Position numbers and translations under genes: made by a program. Source: an uncultured Rhodoferax sp. (GTDB lineage: Bacteria > Pseudomonadota > Gammaproteobacteria > Burkholderiales > Burkholderiaceae_C). Taken from it: a stretch of DNA of 64,000 bases. Shown here one piece after another: positions 24,823 to 33,410 of the stretch. The notes under the pieces are model-generated. The model ran no database searches and was not told where the DNA came from. It was given only the letters and a program-made list of their open reading frames with translations. Location: contig NZ_CAMIHB010000008.1 of the NCBI RefSeq assembly GCF_946221635.1, positions 94,873 through 158,872 of the forward strand, in the 5' to 3' direction. Position 1 is the first letter of the stretch, and the number at the start of each line of letters is the position of its first letter.

Positions 24823-25962
24823 TCAGCCGATCAGGCGGCCTTCGGTGGAGATCATGCTTTGGGTCACAAAGGCCGGAGTTTTACGCTGGCGGTCCGGATC
24901 GATGCGGAAGCCGCCCAGGTCCATGGGGCTGCGGCGGGCAAAGGCTTGCATCACATTGGCGCGGCGCAGGCTGCCTTCTACGCTGCCGAGTACCTCTTGG
25001 GCGTAGCGGGCCGACAGGAAGCCGGCCAGGCTTTGCGGCGTAGGCGGTTCGTCGTAGAGGCGGTTCAGGGTTTCGCGGTAATTGCGCACGATGGGCTGGT
25101 TGCCGTTGACCAGCGGCACGGCCTGGGTGGCGATGACCGGTGTGAAGCGCGAGACGCCGAGCTGCTGCAGGGCCTGCAGGTTCACATCGGACATGGCCAC
25201 GATGTAGCGCTGGGCGGCCTGCTTCTCGATGCCCTGGGCAAATTGCGCCAACTCGGGGGTACCGCCCAGGAAGATCAGGATGCGCGGGCTGTCGGCGCGC
25301 AACTCGGTGGCCAGGGCCTGCAGGCTGCCGTTGGGTACATAGGTACGGAGCTTGAGCTTCAGGCTGGCAGCCGCGAGCTCCAGATCCTGCTGGTAGCTGA
25401 TGCGCTCGGCGGCGCTGGCGAACACGGCTCCCACTTCGGTCACGCCCATGACGGAGAGGGATTTGACTGCGTGCGCAATCTGCTCCTGCCGGGTGGCAAA
25501 GATGCCGAAGGTGGTGTCCTGTCCCTGGTCAGCGAAGCTGTGCAGCCAGGGGGCGACGTGGGGGACATCTGCCACTTCGCGCTGCAGGAGCGAGGCCAGT
25601 TGGCTGGCGGCCCGGTGGCCGGCGCTGCCCACCACGGCCACGCTTTCCGGCTGGGCCTTGAGGGTGTCCACGGCGGCACGCAGGGACTGGGCGCTGCCGT
25701 CTACTTCCACCACGATGTGTTTGATCGCCTTGCCACGCAGGCCGCCCTTGGCGTTGAAGTCCTGCCAGGCGGCGCGGGCACCGATCAGGAAGTCCCGGGA
25801 CACATCGATCTGGCTGGGTGACATGTCTACCACCTGCAGCACCGAAGGGCCGTTGGCGGCTGCCCGGGGCCCCTGGGCCCAGGCGGGCGCTGCCAGCGTA
25901 CCGGCAGCCAGTGCGCCCAGCAGAGTGCGGCGGCGGAGGGAGTGGGGTGGGGTAGGGTGCAT
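24823..25962 (-). CDS. ABC-type periplasmic binding protein (LivK-like), orphan
   Basis: A 379-residue periplasmic binding protein of the type I fold used for branched-chain amino acids, amides or urea. The N-terminus is a Tat-like signal (RRRTLLGALAAGTLAAPAWA, cleavage before QG). The mature part shows the LivK pattern: DFLIGARAAWQDFNAKGGLRGK, VVGSAGHRAASQL, and VTEVGAVFASAAERISYQQD. No permease or ATPase genes adjoin it, so it either serves a distant transporter or acts as a sensor. It sits 72 bases upstream of ppx on the same strand and could be co-transcribed. The ligand is unknown. Confidence 0.8.
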   Translation of the reverse strand: MHPTPPHSLRRRTLLGALAAGTLAAPAWAQGPRAAANGPSVLQVVDMSPSQIDVSRDFLIGARAAWQDFNAKGGLRGKAIKHIVVEVDGSAQSLRAAVDTLKAQPESVAVVGSAGHRAASQLASLLQREVADVPHVAPWLHSFADQGQDTTFGIFATRQEQIAHAVKSLSVMGVTEVGAVFASAAERISYQQDLELAAASLKLKLRTYVPNGSLQALATELRADSPRILIFLGGTPELAQFAQGIEKQAAQRYIVAMSDVNLQALQQLGVSRFTPVIATQAVPLVNGNQPIVRNYRETLNRLYDEPPTPQSLAGFLSARYAQEVLGSVEGSLRRANVMQAFARRSPMDLGGFRIDPDRQRKTPAFVTQSMISTEGRLIG

Positions 25963-25983
25963 GGCGTGTCTTCGGTTTGTTTT

Positions 25984-26027
25984 GCTATTGATTTAGTAGC
26001 TGCTGGCACAGATTCCACGAGGGCTAG
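25984..26027 (-). repeat. Dispersed ~44-bp repeat, copy 5 (intergenic)
   Basis: On the minus strand it begins CTAGCCCTCGTGGAATCTGT and ends AATCAATAGC. It lies between the fasciclin gene stop and the start of the LivK-like gene, 21 bases before the latter, so it is in that gene's leader. Confidence 0.8.
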
Positions 26028-26083
26028 GTGCCAATTTCCATGAAAAATGGCCCGTTGCCGGGCCATGCGTGCCACAGGGTGGC

Positions 26084-26587
26084 TTACTTGCCGGCGGGAG
26101 CCGGTAGCACGGTGTCCACGACATGCACCACACCGTTGGTGGCGAGGATGTCGGCCTGGGTCACCGCGGCGGTTTCCACGGTCACGAAGTCGCCGGCCTT
26201 GGACACGGCCAGGGGCGCACCCTGCAGGGACTTCACTTGGCTGTTCTTCACTTCCGCTGCCACCAGCTTGGCTGCCACGACGTGGTAGGCCAACAAGGCC
26301 TTGAGTTTTTCCGGGTTCTGGGCCAGCTCGTCCATGGCCTTGGCCGGCAAGGCCTTGAAGGCCTGGTTGCTGGGGGCGAACACGGTGTAGGGGCCGCCGG
26401 CCTTGAGCGTCTCATTGAGGCCGGTCTTGGCGACCAGGCTGGAAAAAGTGCTCAGTTCGGGGTTGCCGGCCAGGGTCTGGGCCAGGTCGCCGGGAGTTGG
26501 GCGGGTGGCGCAGCCCACCATGCCGGTGAGCAGGGCGGCGACCAGCAGGGCGCGGCGACCGAAAGTGGTGGGGGTGCGGAAGTTCAT
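26084..26587 (-). CDS. Fasciclin (FAS1)-domain lipoprotein
   Basis: A 167-residue secreted protein with one FAS1 domain (STFSSLVAKTGLNETLKAGGPYTVFAPSNQAFKALP, LLAYHVVAAKL, ILATNGVVHVVDTVLPAP). The N-terminus has a Tat-like FGRRALLVAALL followed by a probable lipobox (TGMVGC), giving a lipid-anchored Cys near residue 26. FAS1 proteins mediate adhesion or bind surface ligands. ATG 26587 has a GGAG-containing site (on the minus strand GGAGCCTCCCC). A Pho box lies ~43 bases upstream, divergent from pstS, suggesting it belongs to the Pho regulon, which I do not know as a described feature of this family. Confidence 0.87.
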   Translation of the reverse strand: MNFRTPTTFGRRALLVAALLTGMVGCATRPTPGDLAQTLAGNPELSTFSSLVAKTGLNETLKAGGPYTVFAPSNQAFKALPAKAMDELAQNPEKLKALLAYHVVAAKLVAAEVKNSQVKSLQGAPLAVSKAGDFVTVETAAVTQADILATNGVVHVVDTVLPAPAGK

Positions 26588-26629
26588 GGGGAGGCTCCGG
26601 TGTGAAAGCGCGAAGCGTAGGAATTTTTT

Positions 26630-26647
26630 GTGACGGTGATATGACAA
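26630..26647 (-). promoter_or_regulatory. Pho box for the fasciclin gene
   Basis: On the minus strand TTGTCATATCACCGTCAC has half-sites TTGTCAT and CCGTCAC 11 bases apart. After 10 A/T-rich bases TACGCT is a possible -10. This is the same geometry as the pstS site 60 bases away, on the opposite strand. Confidence 0.65.
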
Positions 26648-26706
26648 ATTGTTGAAGGCCGCATGACCCCGTTGGCGTCAGGGGCACCCTGGCGGAAAAG
26701 CGATTT

Positions 26707-26724
26707 ATGTCACATCGTTGTCAT
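26707..26724 (+). promoter_or_regulatory. Pho box for pstSCAB-phoU-phoBR
   Basis: ATGTCACATCGTTGTCAT has half-sites ATGTCAC and TTGTCAT at 11-base spacing, followed after 9 bases by TTAAAT (26734-26739) as the -10. pstS starts at 26786. Confidence 0.85.
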
Positions 26725-26785
26725 AAAAGGTTCTTAAATTCACCCTGTTCGCAGATTTCTCAACCAACCGACTGAGGCTTTCTCC

Positions 26786-27829
26786 ATGACTATTTCCTTC
26801 CAACGCGCACTGCTGGTCTCCGCGATGACCGCTGTGGTGGGCTTTGCCGGCGCTGCGAGCGCCCAAGAAATTACCGGTGCGGGTGCTTCGTTTCCTGCGC
26901 CCATCTACGCCAAATGGGCTTCCGACTACAACAAGGCCACAGGCGTGAAGGTGAACTACCAATCCATCGGTTCCGGTGGTGGCATCAAGCAGATCGATTC
27001 CAAGACCGTGGATTTCGGTGCTTCCGACGCACCTTTGACCGACGAGGTGCTCAAGTCCAAGGGACAGATCCAGTTTCCCACCGTGCTGGGTGGCGTGGTG
27101 CCCGTGATCAACGTCAAGGGCATTGAGCCCGGCCAGCTCAAGCTGACCGGCCAGGTGCTGGGCGACATCTACCTGGGCAAGATTGCCAAGTGGAACGATC
27201 CTGCCATCAAGGCGCTGAATCCCAGTCTGAACCTGCCTGACGCCGCCATCGCCCAGGTGCGCCGTGCCGACGGTTCCGGCACCACCTTCATCTTCACCAA
27301 CTACCTGAGCAAGGTGAACGCCGAGTGGAAGGCCAAGGTTGGCGAAGGTACAGCCGTGAACTGGCCCGTGGGCGCCGGCGGCAAGGGTAACGAAGGCGTG
27401 GCCGCTTTCGTGAGCCGCCTGCCCAACTCCATGGGCTATGTGGAGTACTCCTACGTCAAGCAGAACAAGCTGAACTACGCCATCCTGCAAAACGCAGCGG
27501 GCAACTATGTGAAGCCTGACGACGACGCCTTCAAGGCTGCAGCCGCCGGTGCGGACTGGAACAAAACCTTCTACCAGATCCTGACCAACCAGCCCGGCAA
27601 GGATGCCTGGCCCATCAGCGGCGCCACCTTCATCCTGATGCACCTCAAGCAGGACAAGCCCGCCAACGCCACCGAAACCCTGAAGTTCTTCAACTGGGCC
27701 TACGCCAACGGCGGCAAGTCGGCTGAAGATCTGGACTATGTGCCCATGCCTCCCGCTGTGGTCGCCGCCATCCAGAAGGCCTGGGGCGAGATCAAGGACG
27801 GCGCTGGCAAGTCCGTCGCCTTCAAGTAA
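26786..27829 (+). CDS. pstS: Periplasmic phosphate-binding protein PstS
   Basis: A 347-residue high-affinity phosphate receptor of the Pst ABC transporter. It has a Sec signal peptide (MTISFQRALLVSAMTAVVGF..., cleavage after GAASA before QE). The mature protein begins EITGAGASFPAPIYAKWAS. Phosphate contacts lie in SIGSGGGIKQI, FGASDAPL and RADGSGTTFIFTNYLS. It is first in an unbroken pstS-C-A-B-phoU-phoB-phoR operon driven by the Pho box. Confidence 0.98.
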   Translation: MTISFQRALLVSAMTAVVGFAGAASAQEITGAGASFPAPIYAKWASDYNKATGVKVNYQSIGSGGGIKQIDSKTVDFGASDAPLTDEVLKSKGQIQFPTVLGGVVPVINVKGIEPGQLKLTGQVLGDIYLGKIAKWNDPAIKALNPSLNLPDAAIAQVRRADGSGTTFIFTNYLSKVNAEWKAKVGEGTAVNWPVGAGGKGNEGVAAFVSRLPNSMGYVEYSYVKQNKLNYAILQNAAGNYVKPDDDAFKAAAAGADWNKTFYQILTNQPGKDAWPISGATFILMHLKQDKPANATETLKFFNWAYANGGKSAEDLDYVPMPPAVVAAIQKAWGEIKDGAGKSVAFK

Positions 27830-27865
27830 ACGGCCCACGCGACTGACCTGACGGAGAACACCCCC

Positions 27866-28897
27866 ATGTCCTCTACACTCGTGCATGGGGATTCCCCGTC
27901 CAGCTTGTCTGCTACTACGCCTGCCCGTGCCATGACCCAACCGCCTCCTGTGAAACGTGCCCGCTCCGGCCCCATGGCCGACCGTGTTTTTGGCTGGCTC
28001 GCCAAGGGCTCCGCCCTGTTGACCTTGGGGCTGTTGCTGGCCATCCTGGCCTCGCTGACCATCAGCGCCTGGCCCGCCATTCACAAGTACGGCCTGTCTT
28101 TCCTGACCAGTACGGTCTGGGATCCGGTCCAGAACGAGTACGGTGGTCTGGTCATGGTCTACGGCACGTTGGCGACCTCTCTGATTGCCTTGCTCATTGC
28201 AGTGCCCGTGAGTTTCGGCATTGCGCTGTTCCTCACCGAGCTGTCGCCCGCTTGGCTCAAGCGCCCCTTGGGCACGGCCATCGAATTGCTGGCTGCCGTA
28301 CCCTCCATCGTCTACGGCATGTGGGGCCTGCTGGTGTTCGGTCCGGTGCTGGCCACCTATGTCCAGCAACCCCTGCAAAGCCTGACCAACGGCATCCCCT
28401 ACCTAGGTGCCTTTTTCTCCGGTCCACCCGTCGGTATCGGCATCTTGTCGGCCGGCATCATCCTGGCCATCATGATCATTCCCTTCATTGCCTCGGTGAT
28501 GCGGGATGTGTTCGAAGTCACCCCCCCCATGCTCAAGGAATCGGCCTACGGCCTGGGTGCCACGACCTGGGAAGTGGTGTCCAAGGTGGTGCTGCCTTAC
28601 ACCAAGACCGGTGTGATCGGGGGCATCATGCTGGGGCTGGGTCGCGCGATTGGCGAGACCATGGCGGTGACCTTCGTCATCGGCAATTTCAACCAACTGG
28701 ATTCGTTGAGCCTGTTCCAGGCCGCCAACAGCATCACCTCGGCCCTGGCCAATGAGTTTGCCGAAGCCGGCGAGGGCCTGCACCAGGCTGCGCTGATGTA
28801 CCTGGGACTGGTGCTGTTCTTCATCACCTTCGTGATCCTGTCGCTGTCCAAACTCCTGCTATCCCGCCTGCGCAAAGCGGAAGGAACCAAAACATGA
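27866..28897 (+). CDS. pstC: Phosphate ABC transporter permease PstC
   Basis: A 343-residue inner-membrane permease with six to seven hydrophobic helices. A hydrophilic N-terminal ~45 residues precede the first ([24 protein letters not shown]). The EAA-type loop contacting PstB is [21 protein letters not shown]. The GIALFLTEL and [16 protein letters not shown] segments are typical of PstC. Its stop overlaps the pstA start (ATGA). Confidence 0.97.
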   Translation: MSSTLVHGDSPSSLSATTPARAMTQPPPVKRARSGPMADRVFGWLAKGSALLTLGLLLAILASLTISAWPAIHKYGLSFLTSTVWDPVQNEYGGLVMVYGTLATSLIALLIAVPVSFGIALFLTELSPAWLKRPLGTAIELLAAVPSIVYGMWGLLVFGPVLATYVQQPLQSLTNGIPYLGAFFSGPPVGIGILSAGIILAIMIIPFIASVMRDVFEVTPPMLKESAYGLGATTWEVVSKVVLPYTKTGVIGGIMLGLGRAIGETMAVTFVIGNFNQLDSLSLFQAANSITSALANEFAEAGEGLHQAALMYLGLVLFFITFVILSLSKLLLSRLRKAEGTKT

Positions 28898-29754
28898 GCG
28901 CCACCCTTGCGCAAGTCCGCGCGGCCCGCTTTGCCCAGCGCAAGCGCGTCAACTACATCGCCACGGCCCTGGCCCTGGGTGCCATGGCCTTCGGGCTGTT
29001 CTGGCTGTTCTGGATCCTGGTGGAGACCTTCCGCCTGGGTATCGGAGGCATGAGCCTGTCCACCCTGTCCCAGATGACGCCTCCGCCCAACGAGGCCGGT
29101 GGTCTGGCCAACGCCATCTACGGCTCCTTCCTGATGGTGCTGCTGGCGACCTGTGTGGGAACGCCCATCGGTGTGATGGCCGGCATCTACCTTGCGGAGT
29201 TCGATTCCAAGGGCTGGCTGGCCTCGCTCACCCGCTTCGTGAACGACATTCTGCTGTCCGCGCCCTCCATTGTGATCGGCCTCTTTGTCTATGCCGTCGT
29301 GGTGTCGCGTTTCAAGTCCTTCTCTGGCTACGCCGGTGTGATGGCCTTGTCGCTGATCGTGATTCCGGTGGTGATCCGCACCACCGAGAACATGCTGCAA
29401 CTGGTGCCCGCCGGTCTGCGGGAGGCAGCCTACGCCCTGGGCGCCCCCAAGTGGAAGGTGATCCTGAGTATCACGCTCAAGGCAGCACGTGCCGGCGTCA
29501 TCACGGGTGTGCTGCTGGCGGTGGCCCGCATTGCCGGCGAAACCGCGCCTCTGCTGTTCACCGCGCTGAGCAACCAGTTCTGGACCTCGTCCCTGAGCGA
29601 ACCCATGGCCAGCCTGCCGGTGACCATCTTCAAGTTCGCCATGAGCCCCTACGAAAACTGGCAGCAGCTGGCCTGGGCCGGCGTCTTCCTGATCACTCTG
29701 GCCGTGCTGGGCCTGAACATTCTGGCCCGGGTGCTGACCCGCAACAAATCCTGA
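28894..29754 (+). CDS. pstA: Phosphate ABC transporter permease PstA
   Basis: A 286-residue partner permease of PstC with six membrane segments, first at ~22-45. Conserved parts are [38 protein letters not shown] and the ATPase-contact loop [20 protein letters not shown]. It is translationally coupled to pstC. pstB follows after 35 bases. Confidence 0.97.
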   Translation: MSATLAQVRAARFAQRKRVNYIATALALGAMAFGLFWLFWILVETFRLGIGGMSLSTLSQMTPPPNEAGGLANAIYGSFLMVLLATCVGTPIGVMAGIYLAEFDSKGWLASLTRFVNDILLSAPSIVIGLFVYAVVVSRFKSFSGYAGVMALSLIVIPVVIRTTENMLQLVPAGLREAAYALGAPKWKVILSITLKAARAGVITGVLLAVARIAGETAPLLFTALSNQFWTSSLSEPMASLPVTIFKFAMSPYENWQQLAWAGVFLITLAVLGLNILARVLTRNKS

Positions 29755-29789
29755 GGCCCGCTGGGCCCGCAAAGAACGGAAACCTCGCC

Positions 29790-30569
29790 ATGCTGAACAC
29801 GCCTGCCGCCCCGACCAAGTCCAAGATCTCGGTCAAGGATCTGAACTTTTATTACGGCAAATTCCACGCCCTCAAGGGCATCAACCTGGAGATTCCCGAG
29901 AAGCGCGTGACTGCCTTCATCGGCCCCTCCGGTTGTGGCAAATCCACCCTGCTGCGCATCTTCAACCGCATGTTCGAACTCTACCCCGAGCAGCGCGCCG
30001 AAGGCCAGATCCTGCTCGACGGCGAGAACCTGCTGACCAGCAAGGAAGACGTGGCCCTGCTGCGCGCCAAGGTGGGCATGGTGTTCCAGAAGCCCACGCC
30101 GTTTCCCATGTCCATTTACGACAACATCGCCTTCGGTGTGAAGCTGTTCGAGAACCTCAACGCCACCGACATGGAAGAGCGTGTGGAGTGGGCCCTGCGC
30201 AAGTCCGCCTTGTGGACCGAGGTGAAGGACAAGCTGCACCAGAGCGGTTCCAGCCTCTCCGGCGGTCAGCAGCAGCGCCTGTGCATTGCACGCGGCATTG
30301 CGATCAAGCCTGAAGTCCTGCTGCTCGACGAACCATGCTCCGCGCTGGACCCCATTTCCACCGCCAAGGTGGAAGAGCTGATCGTGGAGTTGAAGAACGA
30401 CTACACCGTGGTCATCGTGACCCACAACATGCAGCAGGCCGCCCGTTGCAGCGACTACACCGCCTATATGTACCTGGGTGACCTCGTGGAGTTCGGGCCG
30501 ACGGAACAGATGTTCTTCAAGCCCACCCGCAAGGAAACGGAAGACTACATCACCGGCCGTTTCGGCTGA
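29790..30569 (+). CDS. pstB: Phosphate ABC transporter ATPase PstB
   Basis: A 259-residue ATPase of the Pst importer. Motifs appear in order: Walker [11 protein letters not shown]-loop [12 protein letters not shown], signature [17 protein letters not shown], Walker [13 protein letters not shown] and the H-loop [15 protein letters not shown] 29790 gives [23 protein letters not shown]. An open frame continues upstream across the pstA end but is not coding in that frame. PstB together with PhoU and PhoR relays phosphate status. Confidence 0.97.
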   Translation: MLNTPAAPTKSKISVKDLNFYYGKFHALKGINLEIPEKRVTAFIGPSGCGKSTLLRIFNRMFELYPEQRAEGQILLDGENLLTSKEDVALLRAKVGMVFQKPTPFPMSIYDNIAFGVKLFENLNATDMEERVEWALRKSALWTEVKDKLHQSGSSLSGGQQQRLCIARGIAIKPEVLLLDEPCSALDPISTAKVEELIVELKNDYTVVIVTHNMQQAARCSDYTAYMYLGDLVEFGPTEQMFFKPTRKETEDYITGRFG

Positions 30570-30588
30570 TCTCTACAGGGAGGCCCCT

Positions 30589-31290
30589 ATGACCGACAAA
30601 CATCTATCCACCCAATTCGACAGCGAACTCACATCGGTTTCCACCCAGGTCATGGAACTGGGTGGGTTGGTGGAGTCGCAGATCCGCCAGGCCATCTATG
30701 CGCTGTCCCAGTTCAGCGTCGAAGTGGCGAATGAAGTGACAACCCGCGAGGCGCGCGTCAATGCCATGGAGATCGAGATTGACCGCGATCTGTCCTCCAT
30801 CATCGCGCGTCGCCAGCCCACGGCCCGTGACCTGCGCCTGCTCATTGCCATTTCCAAGACCACGGCCAATCTGGAGCGTGTGGGTGACGAGGCCGAAAAG
30901 ATTGCCCGCATGGTGCGTTCCATCATCGAAAGCGGCGCACCGCGCGCCTTGCCTTCCCTGGAGCTGCGCGTTGCAGCTGATCTGGCGTCCGGCCTGCTGA
31001 ACAAGGCCCTGGACGCCTTTGCCCGCCTCGATGTGAATGCGGCGGTGGCCATCCTCAAGGAGGATGACCTCATTGATGCCGAGTTCGACGGCTTTGTGCG
31101 CAAGCTGGTGACCTACATGATGGAAGACCCGCGCATGATCTCGCCCAGCCTGGACCTGTTGTTCCTGGCCAAGGCCATCGAGCGCATCGGTGACCACGCC
31201 AAGAACATTGCTGAGTTCATCATCTACGTGGTCAAGGGCGAAGACATTCGCCACTCCACCATGGAAAAAATCGAGTCGCTCGTCAAATGA
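30589..31290 (+). CDS. phoU: Phosphate signalling regulator PhoU
   Basis: A 233-residue all-helical protein of two repeated three-helix bundles, each with an E/DxxxD-type metal motif (ERVGDEAEKIARM in the first, ERIGDHAKNIAEFIIYVVKG in the second). PhoU restrains PhoR when phosphate is plentiful and modulates Pst transport. ATG 30589 has an AGGGAGG ribosome-binding site. The stop overlaps the phoB start by four bases. Confidence 0.97.
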   Translation: MTDKHLSTQFDSELTSVSTQVMELGGLVESQIRQAIYALSQFSVEVANEVTTREARVNAMEIEIDRDLSSIIARRQPTARDLRLLIAISKTTANLERVGDEAEKIARMVRSIIESGAPRALPSLELRVAADLASGLLNKALDAFARLDVNAAVAILKEDDLIDAEFDGFVRKLVTYMMEDPRMISPSLDLLFLAKAIERIGDHAKNIAEFIIYVVKGEDIRHSTMEKIESLVK

Positions 31291-32009
31291 GAAACATGCC
31301 TGCCGTGCTGGTGGTTGAGGATGAATCAGCCATCGCTGAACTCATCGCCGTCAACCTGCGGCACAACGGTTTTCGTCCGCGCTGGGCGATGGACAGTGAA
31401 TCCGCCCAACGCGAGATCGATGCGGCCGTGCCGGACCTGATCCTGCTGGACTGGATGCTGCCCGGAGAGAGTGGTCTGACACTGGCCAAGCGCTGGCGCA
31501 GTGACCCACGTACCAAGGACACGCCCATCATCATGCTCACTGCGCGAGGCGATGAGGCCGACCGTGTGGCGGGACTGGATGCTGGCGCCGACGATTACAT
31601 TGCCAAACCCTTTTCCACCAAGGAACTGCTGGCGCGCGTGCGCGCCGTGCTGCGCCGCCGGGCGCCCGAGGAAGTGGGGGAGGTCATCAATATTGCCGGC
31701 CTGAGCCTGGACCCGTCCACGCACCGCGTGAGCTTTGAAGGCGCAGCGCTCAAGCTGGGGCCTACCGAGTTCAAGCTGCTGCACTACCTCATGGGCCATG
31801 CCGAGCGCGTGCACAGCCGCGCCCAGCTGCTCGACAAGGTCTGGGGTGACCACGTGTATATCGAAGAGCGCACGGTGGATGTCCATGTCAAACGCCTGCG
31901 TGAGGCGCTGACCGTGGCCGGCCCCATGGTGGAGACGGTGCGCGGTGCGGGTTATCGCCTCACGGCCAAGCCGGCCGTGGCCCTGACCACCGACAAAGCC
32001 AGCGCGTGA
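31287..32009 (+). CDS. phoB: Phosphate regulon response regulator PhoB
   Basis: A 240-residue OmpR-type regulator. The receiver domain (~1-125) has the acidic pair VEDES and the phospho-acceptor Asp in PDLILLDWMLPGESG, with Thr and Lys in MLTARG and IAKPF. The winged-helix domain (~140-228) has the recognition helix in RTVDVHVKRLREAL. It should bind the Pho boxes described here. ATG 31287 overlaps the phoU stop; ATG 31296 is an alternative start three codons later. Confidence 0.96.
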   Translation: MRNMPAVLVVEDESAIAELIAVNLRHNGFRPRWAMDSESAQREIDAAVPDLILLDWMLPGESGLTLAKRWRSDPRTKDTPIIMLTARGDEADRVAGLDAGADDYIAKPFSTKELLARVRAVLRRRAPEEVGEVINIAGLSLDPSTHRVSFEGAALKLGPTEFKLLHYLMGHAERVHSRAQLLDKVWGDHVYIEERTVDVHVKRLREALTVAGPMVETVRGAGYRLTAKPAVALTTDKASA

Positions 32010-33388
32010 AGCAGGGCGCCACAAGCATGGCGTGGCGCCTGCTGTCCTTCGTGGTACTGCAGGGGGCCGCTGCGGCCGCGGCCTGGTTCATGGTGGAGCA
32101 AGAGCACCAGTTGTCGGCGGCCCTCGCGGCGGCCATCGGTGCCGGGTATCTTTGGTTGCTTCTGGATGCTGTGCGCGGGCTGCGCCTGCTGAATTGGTTG
32201 CGCCGTGGTGAGTCCACCGAAATCGCCTTGGGCCAGGGGTTGTGGGGCGAGGCGGCGGACCGTATGCGTCGTTTGCTGCGGGCCCGTGAACGCCAGGTGG
32301 TAGATGGGGAAGGCAAGCTGCAGGATTTCCTGGCGGCCTTGCAGGCATCGCCCAACGGGGTGGTGCTGCTGGATGCCCAAGGGCGCATCGAGTGGTTCAA
32401 CCAGATGGCGGGTGTTCACTTTGGCTTCGATGCCCGCCGGGATTTGCTGCAACACTTTGGCAATCTGGTCCGTGACCCCGCATTTGCAGCGTATTTTTCC
32501 GAACGCAATTTCAGTCACGACGTGGTGATGTTGGGGCGCGACAGCACCAGTGCCAAGCCGGTGCGTCTGTCGGTGCACCTGCATCCCTATGGGGAAGGGC
32601 GCAGCCTGCTGTTGTCGCGTGACATCACTGCGGTGGAGCAGGCCGAAGCCATGCGCCGCGATTTCGTGGCCAACGTGTCGCACGAGATCCGTACTCCCTT
32701 GACCGTGCTGGCGGGGTTTGTGGAGACGCTACAGGCCTTGCCTTTGAATGAGGAGGAGCGGCAGCGCTACCTGAGCCTCATGGCCCAGCAGGCGCACCGC
32801 ATGCAAAGCCTGGTGAACGATTTGCTTACGTTGTCGCGCCTGGAAGGCAGCCCCTTGCCTTCGGTCCATGACTGGGTCCCCCTCACGGCTTTGCTGCAGG
32901 CGTGCGAATCCGAGGCGCACGAATTGTCACGCCTGTTGTGGGGTGGGCGTGGGCAGGACATTGCTTTTGAGTTGGCCGATTCAGTGGAGTTGGCTGGCTC
33001 GCAGGCCGAGTTGCACAGCGCCGTGTTCAATCTGGTGGGCAACGCGGTACGCTACACGCCCGCAGACAAGAGCATCCGGGTGCGCTGGCAGACGCTGGCG
33101 GGCGGTGGCGCCGTGCTGTCGGTGGAAGACACGGGCCCGGGTATCGCACCCGAGCATCTGCCACGCCTCACGGAGCGCTTCTATCGCGTGGACCGCAGCC
33201 GCTCCCGGGATACCGGGGGCACCGGCCTGGGCTTGGCGATTGTCAAGCACGTAGCCCAGCGTCACGGTGCGGAGCTGCGCGTGGAGAGTACGCCGGGCAA
33301 AGGCTCTGTGTTTTCGCTGGTATTTCCTGCGAGCCGTGTCCGCAGCCTGTCGGAACAGGCATTCATGCTCGCCCACGCCGAAGCCTGA
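32006..33388 (+). CDS. phoR: Phosphate regulon sensor histidine kinase PhoR
   Basis: A 460-residue sensor kinase with two hydrophobic segments (~10-28 and ~37-55) but almost no periplasmic domain, as usual for PhoR. A PAS domain lies around 105-200 (LQASPNGVVLLDAQGRIEWFNQMAG). The H-box is FVANVSHEIRTPLTVL. The ATPase domain has NLVGNAVRYTP (N), EDTGPGI (G1) and GGTGLGLAIVKH (G2). It starts with GTG 32006 overlapping the phoB stop; ATG 32027 is possible. It ends the operon and converges on the following gene. Confidence 0.95.
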   Translation: MKQGATSMAWRLLSFVVLQGAAAAAAWFMVEQEHQLSAALAAAIGAGYLWLLLDAVRGLRLLNWLRRGESTEIALGQGLWGEAADRMRRLLRARERQVVDGEGKLQDFLAALQASPNGVVLLDAQGRIEWFNQMAGVHFGFDARRDLLQHFGNLVRDPAFAAYFSERNFSHDVVMLGRDSTSAKPVRLSVHLHPYGEGRSLLLSRDITAVEQAEAMRRDFVANVSHEIRTPLTVLAGFVETLQALPLNEEERQRYLSLMAQQAHRMQSLVNDLLTLSRLEGSPLPSVHDWVPLTALLQACESEAHELSRLLWGGRGQDIAFELADSVELAGSQAELHSAVFNLVGNAVRYTPADKSIRVRWQTLAGGGAVLSVEDTGPGIAPEHLPRLTERFYRVDRSRSRDTGGTGLGLAIVKHVAQRHGAELRVESTPGKGSVFSLVFPASRVRSLSEQAFMLAHAEA

Positions 33389-33410
33389 GCCAGAGGCGAA
33401 CTCCGCCGGT

